From the NCBI GenBank assembly GCA_027625915.1, contig JANTQA010000070.1, positions 873,001 to 937,000 of the forward strand: a stretch of DNA of 64,000 nt. Reading direction: 5' to 3'. Under the pieces are notes generated by a model. That model saw nothing but the letters and a program-made list of their open reading frames with translations. It was not told the DNA's origin and ran no database searches. This document shows, in pieces, positions 48,473 to 59,090 of the stretch (its first letter is position 1; every line of letters starts with the position of its first letter). Both the position numbers and the translations under genes were made by a program. Origin of the DNA: Anaeramoeba flamelloides. Taxonomy: Eukaryota; Metamonada; Anaeramoebidae.

Positions 48473-50475
48473 TAAACTATTTTTTCAGTCAAAGGGGTCC
48501 AGTTGTAATGGGTAAAATACATGTGTTTAAAGGGTTTGCATAGATATTAGAAGAAAATTTTTATTTTGGAAATTTTTTAAAATTGAAATCATTTTTTCAC
48601 ATTTTACACATTTTTATTTTTTTTTTTTCGATTTTTTTTGTAAAACGTAATTCGGTTGCAAAAATTTTTTTATTGCAAGATCAATAGTCACTTGGTAAAA
48701 ATGTGTTATTCTAAGGTTATTGAAACCATGGAAATTATTGTTGAGAAATCATATTGATTTCTATTGGAATTCTATTCGATCTTTGATCCTGATATTCGAT
48801 TAATAAATGTGAAAAATTTTCACTTCATTTATTTATTGTGAGAAAGGAGTAATCAAAGAAAATTTACTAAATAAAAAAGAGATGAAGAAAAATAATTAAA
48901 ATATTAAAATAAAAAGATATAATATCATTTACATGACCAACTTAAAAATTATCCACGTCCTGAAACAGCAAGAGTAAAAATCTGATAGAAAGATTATTAG
49001 CAATAAATAAGATTCCACAAATTGTGATTAATAAATTGGCATTCCAGGACTCCGAAAAGTGGGGCACTATGTACCCGAATTTAAATATTTTTTATATTAA
49101 GAATTTTTTATTTTCAATTTTTTTATTTTCATTTTTTCTTTATCACCTTAAGTTTTCTAACCATAAGAGCTTTGATGAAAAATTCTCGACAAGGACAATA
49201 AATTTCGTAATTTTAATTAGCCAGATTAAAGAGTTTTTGAGTATTTTTTCTAAGGATAACGGTTTTATATGTCCCTACGAACCAAAAAAACACTAAAAAT
49301 GGAAAACTGATCAAATACTTTCCATTAATACAATTAAAAAAACTAAATGAAAAAATAAAAATAAATAAAGTTTCAATTTAACTTTTTCTTGAAAACATTT
49401 TTTGCCAAAATCATTGAATTCACACTTGAAATTATGTATATTTTTAGATTGAGTATCTTGTTTTAACTCATTTACTAAAACAAATTCTAAATTATGGGGA
49501 ATTTTCTTTTCACAAAAGGGACTAATTTGGTCCTCAAATTTTGTTTAGTTTCAAATGGTAAAATTAAAAAAAAGTTAAACTCAAAAGATAAACTCTCTGG
49601 AAACATATTCTAATTTAATATATTAACTTATTCTTTGATTTCAAACTTTTCTCAACCCCAATTTTTCAAAAAAAAATAAAAAAGTGCACAGAAATTTCAA
49701 AAAATATTTTCGATATTCAAAAGTTAAGAGTGTTTTTATTCGAAAAAAATTTATCACAGTGGTTAATTGAATTAAGTATGAAACTTAGATTTCGAAAAAT
49801 ATTAATCAGAAAAAAATAGTGTTTAATTTTATTAAGGACATATACTTTTTTTCTTAAATTTTTGTTATTTTTTTTTTCCATTTGATTCTGATAGATATAT
49901 ATCTTTCACAATACCAAATAAAGTGATTTATCTTCTCATAATATTGAGTACCATTTAATCACATTTTTTACATTTTTCTTTTTTTTTTAAATGTATCATA
50001 TTCTGATTTCTTTTTCAAGACATATGAGTATCTATTTAGTCCGTTCGTAAAAGTGCGAAATTTAGAAAAGTAGTACTGGATTTAAATTTAAGTTAGTTTT
50101 TTAAAAATTTTCACTTCATATTCATTTCCTTTTAAAAATAGAAACCACAAATACCAACATACTTCGTTTGGGGACTTGGTTTCTAAAAGAAAAATATGGA
50201 AAATGAAGTGAAAATTGTTTCCTATTTATTATCCAAATGCCAGTAGAAGTTCAATATGAACCTTGTTGTTTTTCTCAATGGTTATCTGAAGAATTTGAGT
50301 TTTTCAATTTTTAAGAAAATTTATTGATTAATTAGATTTCTTTCAGAAATATATCAACAAATCTTTAATGTATATTATTCTACGTATTTCTTATTTTTTC
50401 TTCAAAGGACAATTATATAAAATAATTAATATTTGAAAAAAATGTTGGGCCCCTTTGACTGAAACAAAGTTTTTA
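48473..50475 (+). mobile_element. Probable decayed Tc1/mariner-like element
   Basis: The left end reads AACTATTTTTTCAGTCAAAG and the right end is its near complement (CCCCTTTGACTGAAACAAAG), each set in TA-rich sequence about 2.0 kb apart. Near 48945 one frame reads NYPRPETARV, with WHSRTP about 30 codons later. This is reminiscent of the DNxxxHxAx...WPxxSPDLxPIE region of Tc1/mariner transposases, but it is interrupted by stops and lacks clear catalytic residues. Orphan ends of the same type lie near 32605 and 34062. The terminal repeat is well supported; the family is inference. Confidence 0.45.
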
Positions 50476-51052
50476 TATAGATATATATATATATATATTA
50501 CTTAGCTTTGAATAAAGTATTTTATTGGCTTAAAAGTTAAAACAATTTGGAAAAAGTAGTTGTACTTTTGAAATATTCTTTTCCAAGAACTATTTTGGAA
50601 AGTAGAAGTTATAAGATTTAGAAAAATAAAAATTCAACACTGGGTTTAAAATACCAGATCTATTAAGTTATATTATTTATGGGATGAAATTATAAAAAGT
50701 AATTTTAAATTTATTCATAAAAAAACAAAAAATAAAAATTATTAAATAAAAAAATTTTATTATTTTTAATTAATATTAAAATTAAAAACAAATCAAAGTA
50801 TAATTTCATAGTAAAGTTGATGGAAAATTAAAATTTCAAATAATTAGAAATATAAAAGAATGATATAAAAGAATTATAATAAAAGAATGGTAAAAAAGGA
50901 AAATAAAATAAAATATAGCGAATAAAAAAGAAAGTTAGAAAAAAAAAAAAGAAAAAGAAAAAGAATCGAGGTTTATTAAAAAAAAAAATATTTCGGTTAT
51001 AATTAATTAATATAAAAAAGATCGAATCAAATATTTTTCAACAAGCGGCAAC

Positions 51053-52165
51053 CTATTTTTGCGAACCATATTTTACAGGTATTTGATTAATTTGAGATAA
51101 TAAACTTTGCCAAATATTAATTGCATTTTCATGATAGTCAATTTTTCTTTGGCACAAATCTGAAAATTGGTCTTTTATTTCGCTTTCTTGTAGGGAATGG
51201 AACTTATCCATTTCGGCCAAAGAAATTTTGGAAAGAGCAACCCCCCTTTGTTTTATATTTTCAACTTTGACTCTTTTATTTTCCATATTGCTCGATTCTT
51301 GTGACATGGAAGATCTTGATTGTCTGTTTAAAATGGTTATCATTCTCTTATATTCTTCTTGTGTGGATTCTCTATTTTTAATGAGAGAATTAACATCTTT
51401 GATCATTTTATTATGGTCTTCAAACATGCTAGTGATGAGAAAGTTATCCAATTGTGTTACATTAAATGTCTCCTTGGAAATCGTTTCAAAGGTATTGCCT
51501 AATCCAATTACGGACTCTCCGAGTTTTTTCGAAGGATAGCAGCTTTCTTTCCAACCTATCCCATAACCTTTATTAAATCCTAATTCCCTAACGACGCTGC
51601 CTAACGTGGCCTGTATTTCGGCATTATCAGCATATCTTAAATCAAGTGACTCACTTGCCGAATTGATAGTTTTTATTTTTTTTTTCAAAGTTAACGAAAG
51701 TGCTTTAAAATTTTCCGGTTCAGCATTTTCTCGAGTTTCGTCGTTGCTTAAATTAAATCGAACAGATTGCCAAAACGGCGCACACATTTTATTTTCCGTA
51801 TTGATCCATTGCTTAAGAATTTTCCATTGCTCTGGAAACTGTGTTTCCAAGAATTTTGTCAAAAGAATGGAATTCCTGAGAACAGGGTGAGACAAAATTC
51901 TATTCATAAAGATCTGTAAATCAACCATTTTTTTTGTGAAGTTGTCATTATCAAGTTTTTTTTTCGACCTTTCAACTAGTGGTGGTATAACTATTGATCC
52001 ATATCTTTCTTTTAATTTGGAGCGAAACCATACAAAATGTTTGAAAAGTCTTTCAACTGTTTTATTTTGATATTTGATGGTATAAAGAGTGGAATCTCGC
52101 TTTTTTTGTGAATTTTCAATTCTACATACTACTTGTGATTTTTTTGAGCCCCACTTATAACCATT
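51053..52165 (-). CDS. PX-BAR sorting nexin
   Basis: Sorting nexins bind endosomal phosphoinositides through a PX domain and bend membranes through a BAR dimer. The frame spans 370 residues. PX covers about 10-110: VVCRIEN, TVERLFKHFVWFRSKL, IVIPPLVERSKKK, NFTKKMVDLQIFMNRILSHP, which is the classic RR-x-FxxFxxL...PP...R..L..FL.RI..HP pattern with a shifted first basic residue. Residues about 150-365 form long helices typical of BAR (QEEYKRMITILNRQ, FSDLCQRKIDYHENAINIW). Spacing and wording resemble SNX9-type proteins, but no SH3 domain is visible. The beginning is unsettled. An acceptor CAAAAAG|AATGG at 52166 implies an upstream exon not found. Alternatively, an ATG one base further in (52164) would read into the PX frame if the A-run of CTCAAAAAAATC were one base longer. 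Confidence 0.88.
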   Translation of the reverse strand, partial: NGYKWGSKKSQVVCRIENSQKKRDSTLYTIKYQNKTVERLFKHFVWFRSKLKERYGSIVIPPLVERSKKKLDNDNFTKKMVDLQIFMNRILSHPVLRNSILLTKFLETQFPEQWKILKQWINTENKMCAPFWQSVRFNLSNDETRENAEPENFKALSLTLKKKIKTINSASESLDLRYADNAEIQATLGSVVRELGFNKGYGIGWKESCYPSKKLGESVIGLGNTFETISKETFNVTQLDNFLITSMFEDHNKMIKDVNSLIKNRESTQEEYKRMITILNRQSRSSMSQESSNMENKRVKVENIKQRGVALSKISLAEMDKFHSLQESEIKDQFSDLCQRKIDYHENAINIWQSLLSQINQIPVKYGSQK

Positions 52166-54766
52166 CTTTTTGATCGTATTAATTTAAATTTTTTTTTTTT
52201 TTTTTTGGAGAATTTAAAAAAGATTTAATTTTAAATTAGTTTTCATGAAATTGTCTTGTTGATAACAAGAATACCAATTTGAATTTTTTTTTTTTTTTAT
52301 AATTTTTTTTGTACAAAATTTGAAAATTAAATATATTTTAGACGATTTGTTATTTTATAAACAGCATTTTCGTTTTGATAGTTCACAAAAAATATTATTA
52401 TTTTTAAAAAGTTCGCAAAAATAAAAAAAAATAAAAATTCGTTTAAATATTCAATTATCAACAAAAAAGTCTTTAACCACTTTTAACCGTTGTTGTTACA
52501 TTTTGTGAAGTTTATGCTACCAATTCAAAAATTAGTTATGAAAAATATTATGAAAATAGGATGAAAAATAAATTTTTTTATAACTTTAAAAACTCTTTTA
52601 AATCTGTAAAGGCGGGTCAAGAAATTTTTTTCACAACAATTTCACAAATTAATTATTTTTAGAATTTTTTATTTTTTATCCTTTTTACTTTTTCCAAATT
52701 TCCCTTTTTTAAATTAGTTTTCCTCTCTCTTTTTTATTTTTTTAAGTGTTTAGGGGAGGTACAAGGAATATAAAAAATAATTATAAGAATTAATAATTTT
52801 TTTCATGTTTTAATCTTCAACATATTGAACTTGTTTTGATTAGATCTTCGAACTGTCTGGAATTAATCAAAGTACATGGGGTGAATTGAATCCAACAGAA
52901 GTGATTTGAAGTGAACCAAAATGAATCGAATTGGGCTTTCTACGTACAATCTGACTAGTTAGTACTTGAACTGAATTAAAACTACTGAGCCAGTAACTTG
53001 TACTCGGATTTTACGAAAATAAGATTTGGGGAACTTTCAATTGAAAAAAAAATTAACTTGTAAAAAAATAAAAAAAAAAAAACAAATCAACAACTCATAA
53101 AGAAAATTTTGAAAAAAAAATTCTTCTCCTTAAAAACTCAGCACTTCATAGATTCAACACATCTATAAAGTTTGAGTTTAAAACTTCATAAATCCGCCTA
53201 TGTTTAATTTAGTCTATAGTTGGTCAAATATTTATACCTTTTTATTCAAAAAATAAATTATGGTAGTGATCCAGAAATTTTTGGCAGAAAAGGAAGCTGT
53301 CAAAGGACTTTCAATATCCCCAGTAGTACGAAAAAAAGCTACTTAAATAAGGTTTTTACTTTTTTTATTATTTTTTTATCTCTTTTATTGCTTTCTTTTC
53401 TGAAAAAGAAAAAAACAAATCCAAATTATTAGATTGATTAAAATTAAAACAAAATCCAAAACATCATTTGAAAGCAAAATTTAATCATCGTTCAATTTAC
53501 CAATTTTGCAATTTTAATTGTAAACCTGAGTAAAATTGAATTTTTTAGATTTTTTTGTTGCTATGATTTTTCTATTGACGTAAAATTGGCTTTAATAGTT
53601 TAACATTAGGTATTATTTCAGTTTGAGAAATTTTAATTTTAGATATCTTTAATGATCAATTGAAAAATAAGAAGAGTAATAATTTAAAAATTTTCCTTTT
53701 TACGGCCATTTTATAATTAAAACTGGCTTTATAATTTTTTTCCATTTGACGATTTTTTTCCAGAATGGTAAATATTAAATTTTGTAAAAATCATCAAAGA
53801 AAAGATCTAAAGAAAATTAAACTCTTATTTATTTATTGATTTTTTGTTTCCATGATTGAATCAAAGTCAATTACTCTTATATTAAATCGGTTTTTTAAAA
53901 ACTTGTTCGTTGGTTTGTAAATCTATTTGTAATTTATCTTAGCTTGTAGAACCAAAGTATTTTTCTCTTTTATTATTATTTTTTTTTTTTCAATAATTTT
54001 CTTTTTAAGGGAAGTAGTGTATTTTAAAAGAAAAAAATGAAATATTGTCAAGATCTTGAAATTTTTTTTTTGTAATTCGTGTTTCGACTTATGAAATGGA
54101 TTAAGTTAGCCTCATTTAAACAATTTATTGATTTGAGTGACTTTTTTGAAATCAAAAATTCGCATGTTTCCAATTAAAAACTAAAAAAAGTAACCTATCA
54201 TTTTTATTAACAATTAAGTTAATTCTTGAAAATGGGAAAACATATTTTTTGTTTTATGTTGGAAAGTATTGATTTTGAAAAGAAAATTTTTTATTTTTTT
54301 ATTATTTTTCATTATTAATATTTCAATACAAATCTTGGTCAATATGAATTAATTGAAGTATAGGTGATTTAATAAATGAATATTTGATAGAAGTTTAACT
54401 ACAACTTTCTCAATTAAATCGAGAGCTAGTAAATAAAAATCTTTTATTTTTTAAGGTTTTGACAAAGTTATTTTCTTGTTTTCTGATTTTAATAAAATGA
54501 AAAAAATTCAAAAAATTTTCCAATTTTGATAAATTTTTTTAACAAATTGTTTGGTCTTTCTTACATGAAACCTAATAGTAATTTAAAACATTTTTGTCAG
54601 AAAAAAATTAGTTTTGAATTTTGGAGATCAAATTACACAATTCCCAAATATCTTCAAGAAAATTTTATTTTTAAAAATCGAATTTCATCTTAGAACAAAA
54701 ACAAAATTTCTTTGTAAAATTTTTAAATTACTTTAAAATTTTAATGATTATGACTATCCTTCTTAA

Positions 54767-54951
54767 GGGAATAGTCTCTATTATTTTTTTTTTTTTTTTT
54801 TGACTAATTTCTAAATAAGGATTCCTTATTTAGAAATATGTTTAATATTGAAAATAAACAGGGGTTTTCAAATCTTAGTAATTGGTAAAAAAATTTCTCA
54901 ATCTCTATTAAATTTAGGTAAAAAAATTTAATTATTATAACTATTAGTCAC
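54767..54951 (+). mobile_element. Short TTAA-type MITE
   Basis: It starts GGGAATAGTCTCTATTA after TTAA (54763-54766) and ends ATTAGTCAC before TTAA (54952-54955). The interior matches 1155-1324, with a longer T-run. The right terminal repeat has decayed. Confidence 0.75.
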
Positions 54952-55734
54952 TTAAAACAATACAATTATTTTTCAATATGTTGAATAAATCGATTTTTTT
55001 GTTTAACCAAAAGTGTTATCTCAAAAGTGAAAAAATATCTTTATATTGACATTCATGATAATAAAGACTTGAAATTTTATGACAATGATGGAAATGGCAA
55101 TAAATAGGGGTAAAAAATTGTTATAATGTGAGAAATAAAATGAATTTAAATGTTTTCTTTTTCGGAAAAAAAAAATTGATCTTTTGAAAAAATTTTCTTT
55201 TATGGGTTTCTTAGTCGATCAGAATTTTTTGACACCTGTTACATATACAAAATTTGTAAGTAGAGAATACCATCAATAACATTTTTTAAAATTTTGCCTT
55301 GTTGTCGTAGAGTACTGATCCCTTAATTTTTATAATTTTTTTCTTGAATTTTCTTTTTTTGAGTTTTTAGAAGTTTTAGGTATTCAAGTTTGAATAAGTT
55401 TTTCAACCACCCTGTACCCACTTTGTTATATACTGGGCATCCCCATAACATGAAAACTCTTATTTTACGAATGTCAAAAAAACAAAATTATTCTAATAAT
55501 AGATGTTTTCTAATCAATTGATCATTTATTTTTGGAATAATTACAATAAATTAAATTTTAATTTCCTGTCGGTTTTTTTATACGCTTATTAGACCTTTAT
55601 TATCAAATTGGAAAAAATCCCTGGCACGAAAATAAGTCCAGATACAATTTTTAATTGTTAATATTAGGAAAATTGTTTTATCCTTAATTAATAATTTCTT
55701 TTTTTTAAGAATAAAACTTTTAAAATTGTAACTA

Positions 55735-56316
55735 AGCTATTTCCAATAAAGTGGGGCAAATTTATTTTAAAATATATTTATTAAACCCAAACTTAAAAAA
55801 AGTATTTAAACATTCAAAATCATAAACTACTATTTATTGATTCTTGATAATAATTCAATCTGTTTGTTACTATTGTATTATATAAATAAAAGATAATAAA
55901 ATTTCTGATCTCGATTTTATCTGATATTTTTTATGGTGAAAATAGGTTTTTATTATTTTATTTTTGATTGAAAAAACTGTTTTTATAACTTGTTTAATCT
56001 CAACAAATTTTCAAATAGAATTGAAAGCATATAACTGCATTTGATTGTTTAAAAAATCATTTGTGCCCTTTCCATATTTCCAGTTTTTTATTGAAATTGT
56101 TGGTACTTCGATTTCACCCAAAAAAGTACTATTTTTAATTTTCATTTTTTGGAAATATTTCAACAAACATATTTTGAAATAAATATCTTATCCATTGATT
56201 CAATCGGTATTAATATTAAAATTAATTTGGTATTGTCAATTAATGAATACCTTCACTGAGAAAGATGATTTTTTATGAAATGTAAATTAAAATACCCCAC
56301 TTTTTGGGAAATACCT
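55735..56316 (+). mobile_element. TA-flanked MITE (AGSTATTTCC family), complete
   Basis: The ends are AGCTATTTCCAATAAAGTGG and CCACTTTTTGGGAAATACCT, with TA on both sides (55733-55734, 56317-56318). Its 582-bp length matches the copy at 31175-31757. Confidence 0.82.
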
Positions 56317-56439
56317 TATATACTTATTAGAATGATGATTAATTTTAATACACTTGTTCAAAACAATATTCGATCAATCAAAAAACATGAATAAAAATTA
56401 TCATTTTCAAATTCATTGCAAAACTCTCTATAAAACTCT

Positions 56440-56655
56440 ATTTTTTTGGTAGATTGATATTTCATACAAATTAAAAGAAATAAATCTTAATGAAATAATT
56501 TTAAAACTATGGCAGTTTGAAATTATTTTCGTTCATTAATAATCGTGAAATCTATGATTATACACTTAATTTTCTGAATGGGGGATTTAAGTATAAGGGC
56601 AACTAGAGTGTAATTTTACACTTCTTCAATGATAAAAAAAAAAAACTCAATTTTT
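56440..56655 (+). mobile_element. LINE 3' end, A-tailed fragment
   Basis: It aligns with the last ~200 bases of 23590-23955, from AAATTAAAAGAAATAAATCT through AAGGGCAACTAGA to a final A-run. Non-LTR elements typically leave such 5'-truncated, A-tailed copies. Confidence 0.6.
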
Positions 56656-57172
56656 TTTTTTTTTGGGTAGATCTACTTACGATTATCAAACAATTAAATG
56701 AGTATTCTCTAGATACCTCACTTTAATGAACTTTAGGTTGGTTTATTACTGAGTCCCTAAAAAATTTGTTCAGTTATTTTTTTTTTTTGAAAGCAAAAAA
56801 AAATGACAAAAAATAACCAATTTTCTAGTAATATTTATATTAGTTATTTCTTGAAAAATACTCTACTTATTTAGAATATTATTGAATTTTTCAATTTTTT
56901 TTTTTTGTTTTTTTTTCCTTAATGATGCACACCACTTCAGCAAAAAATAACTCACGCAATTTGACTCATTGTTTCGAAAATGAGAAAGGCATTTTTCTTT
57001 TTGGGTGTTATAAATATCACTCAAAGAGAAAAATATATTACTTATTTTCTCAAATTCATTCATATAACGACAGTTATAAAATATGACTTGATTTTAAATT
57101 TTCATAATATTAACAATTTAATAGTGATGTCTGGAATTATTTTCAAGTTAGGGTATTTTTTCCAATACTATA

Positions 57173-57368
57173 CATTCAGTTCCACTTTTAATACACAAAA
57201 TTTGAACGAAAATTAAGGCACAGAAAAAAATTTCAAATTAAGGCACAAAATTTAGGATTTTTGTAAAATAGTTTGTAAAAAAAAATACGAAAAAATGTGC
57301 TTAAATTTGAGATTTTTTTGTTACTGAAATTTCGTTGAATATTTGTGCCTTAAAGGTGGAACTGACTG
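57173..57368. mobile_element. 196-bp TA-flanked MITE (CAGTTCCACTTTTAA ends)
   Basis: The left end CATTCAGTTCCACTTTTAA and right end CTTAAAGGTGGAACTGACTG lie between TA dinucleotides (57171-57172, 57369-57370). The subterminal motif AAGGCACAAA and its complement TTTGTGCCTTAA are arranged symmetrically. A second copy lies 68 bases downstream. Confidence 0.78.
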
Positions 57369-57436
57369 TATTAATGAGATCATTTTGAAACTCTTTTCCC
57401 ATTTATATATATATATTTTTACTAAAAAAAAAAATA

Positions 57437-57869
57437 GTCAGTTTCACTTTTAAGGCACAAATATACAACGAAATTTAAGGCACAAAAAAATCTCAAATTA
57501 AGACACAAAATTTAGGATTCTTGTAAAATAGTTTGTGTAAATAAAAATTCGAAAAAATGTTCTTTAATTTGAGATTTTTTTGGGTTTTAATTTTTGTTCC
57601 AAGTTTGTGCCTTAAAGCCCGAGTGCCAGTAGAAAAGCAAAAAATGGCCATTTTTTTTTGTCATTTATTCTAAATTAACTTTTTTGGAATATCTTGAAGT
57701 TATCGTTTTGAACCAAGTATTTGGATGGGTTTGAATAGTAATCATTTTTACATTTCAGGTAACCTTTTGTTCATGGGGTTTTTGAAAATCAAAATGAAAA
57801 GGGGGATTGAAAAAATGGCCATTTTTTGCTTTTATATTGGTAATAGGGCTTTACAAGTGGAACTGACTG
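57437..57869. mobile_element. Second 194-bp TA-flanked MITE, interrupted by a nested element
   Basis: It belongs to the same family as 57173-57368. The left end GTCAGTTTCACTTTTAAGG follows TA; the right end CAAGTGGAACTGACTG precedes TA (57870-57871). Removing the 237-bp insert at 57615-57851 and one TA leaves about 194 bp, matching its neighbour's 196. Confidence 0.78.
57615..57851. mobile_element. Nested 237-bp TA-flanked inverted-repeat element
   Basis: The ends AAGCCCGAGTGCCAGTAG and CATTTTTTGC...AATAGGGCTT are inverted copies that continue into GCAAAAAATGGCCATTTTTT on each side. TA flanks both ends (57613-57614, 57852-57853). It sits in the right terminal repeat of the 57437-57869 element. 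Confidence 0.75.
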
Positions 57870-58160
57870 TAAGTGAAAATTTTTAATTCAGTACCCGAAT
57901 TATTTTACAGATTGTTAGTCGAAAAAACCGAAAGATCTTCACAAACCCATTTAGAAAATTTTTATTTCAAGTTTTTAAAATCTTTTTAGTCACGTTATTT
58001 GAGGAAAAACAGAAAGAACACTATAAAACCAATTATAAACGATATTTTAAGAGATTTGATTAAGCTTCTATATTGGGATTTTGGGATCAAAGTTGAATTA
58101 TTAGAATTTGATTTTAACAGTTGTTATTAGCGTATATTTTGAAAAAAAATCATTTAAATT

Positions 58161-58374
58161 TTAATATCTTACGTTTATCGTTTCTTCTGGTATTTTACGG
58201 GCAGCTTTTTGATTGGTTTGTTTTCCAAAAGATGGTTTTTTTGATATAAATCTATTAAAGGGAGAAATAGGTTTTTTGGAGAATGGTTTTAATTTTGTGT
58301 CGTTTTTTTTTTTTAAGAGTTTGGTGGCTTTATTGTTTTTGTTGTTTTTTTTGTTTTTTTGAAAAAAAGATCTC
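58161..58374 (-). CDS. Probable continuation of the Lys/Pro-rich protein in a shifted frame
   Basis: In the frame one base from the upstream ORF, about 70 codons are open to TAA at 58161-58163, with protein-like composition (PISPFNRFISKKPSFGKQTN). The first part is matched by the inverted copy near 61320. A possible donor (AAC|GTAAGA) just before the stop leaves room for a further exon. Confidence 0.45.
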
Positions 58375-58893
58375 TCACGTTGTTTTTCGTGTTTGTGTTT
58401 TTTTCTGAATTGGTTTTGGCTTTGGTTTTGGCTTTGATTTTGGGATTGGCTTTGGCTTTGGCTTTGACTTTGGTTTGGATTTAAATATCGGCTTTGATCT
58501 GGGTTTAGGTTTGAACTTGGTCTTGTTTTTGGTAGTTGGTATAAAACTTTTGATTTTGCTTGGTTTTGTCCCAGTAACTTTTTTGGTGTTTGTTGTTTTC
58601 GTTTGGGTTTTTTTTGTATACACTGTTTTTTTTTTTGGGGCCCATTTTAAACCAGAGTTATAAATGTTCGTAAAACTTTTTGGTTTTGGTTCTTCTTCTT
58701 TTTCTTTTTTTGTGCTGCTTGATCCCCATCCTCCTCTTGTCTTTGTATTCGTTGAATTGGTTCTCTTAGTGTTCGTTGAAGCCTTTAAATAAATCCTTTT
58801 TTGTTGTGGATTAGCATTATTTGTGTTATTCTTGCTATTTGAACCCCACTTTGAATTTGTGCTTGACGATCTTTGATAACGATATCCTGACAT
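58375..58893 (-). CDS. Lys/Pro-rich protein with short Trp motifs, unknown function
   Basis: The family is not recognised. From an ATG at 58893 (MSGYRYQRSSS) 172 residues are read; an earlier in-frame ATG at 58968 is less likely. Three short Trp motifs recur in the first half: SKWGSN, GGWGSS and LKWAPKK. The second half is a KPKS/KPKP repeat encoded by a degenerate GGCTTT-type hexamer on the plus strand. The frame stops at 58375, yet one base over, translation continues sensibly on the same strand as ERSFFQK, KATKLLKKKNDTKLKPFSKK and ARKIPEETI to a stop at 58161. An inverted partial copy at 61125-61365 reads through the same junction (RSFFQKTK). The 7-A run near 58400 is therefore the likely site of a one-base shift, real or an assembly error. 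A basic, disordered nucleic-acid-associated protein is plausible but unproven. Confidence 0.6.
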   Translation of the reverse strand: MSGYRYQRSSSTNSKWGSNSKNNTNNANPQQKRIYLKASTNTKRTNSTNTKTRGGWGSSSTKKEKEEEPKPKSFTNIYNSGLKWAPKKKTVYTKKTQTKTTNTKKVTGTKPSKIKSFIPTTKNKTKFKPKPRSKPIFKSKPKSKPKPKPIPKSKPKPKPKPIQKKTQTRKTT

Positions 58894-59090
58894 TGTTGGA
58901 AAATTGAGAAAAAGAAAAAAATGAATTCTTGATTGGTTTTGGTATTCTATGATGAAAAAATTGAACAACTTGGTATGTTTCGTTTTTGATCAGGCTTTAA
59001 TGAATAAATGAAAAAAGATTTAGAAAATTTTTCACTTGAATATTAAATTCTCCCCGAAAATAAGTAAGAAAATTAATAAAGGTTTTTTAA

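Larger units (their letters stand above)
52166..58160. other. Repeat-rich region without recognised genes
   Basis: It contains a short TTAA MITE (54767-54951), a complete TA-flanked MITE (55735-56316), a LINE 3' end (56440-56655) and a cluster of small TA-flanked elements (57173-57869). A missing first exon of the sorting nexin could lie in 52166-53500, but no convincing candidate is visible. Confidence 0.5.

Noticed and set aside
49024-49296. 90-codon frame between the transporter and sorting nexin
   Set aside because: It falls inside the probable mariner relic and reads mostly Phe, Leu and Ile; it is not a separate gene.
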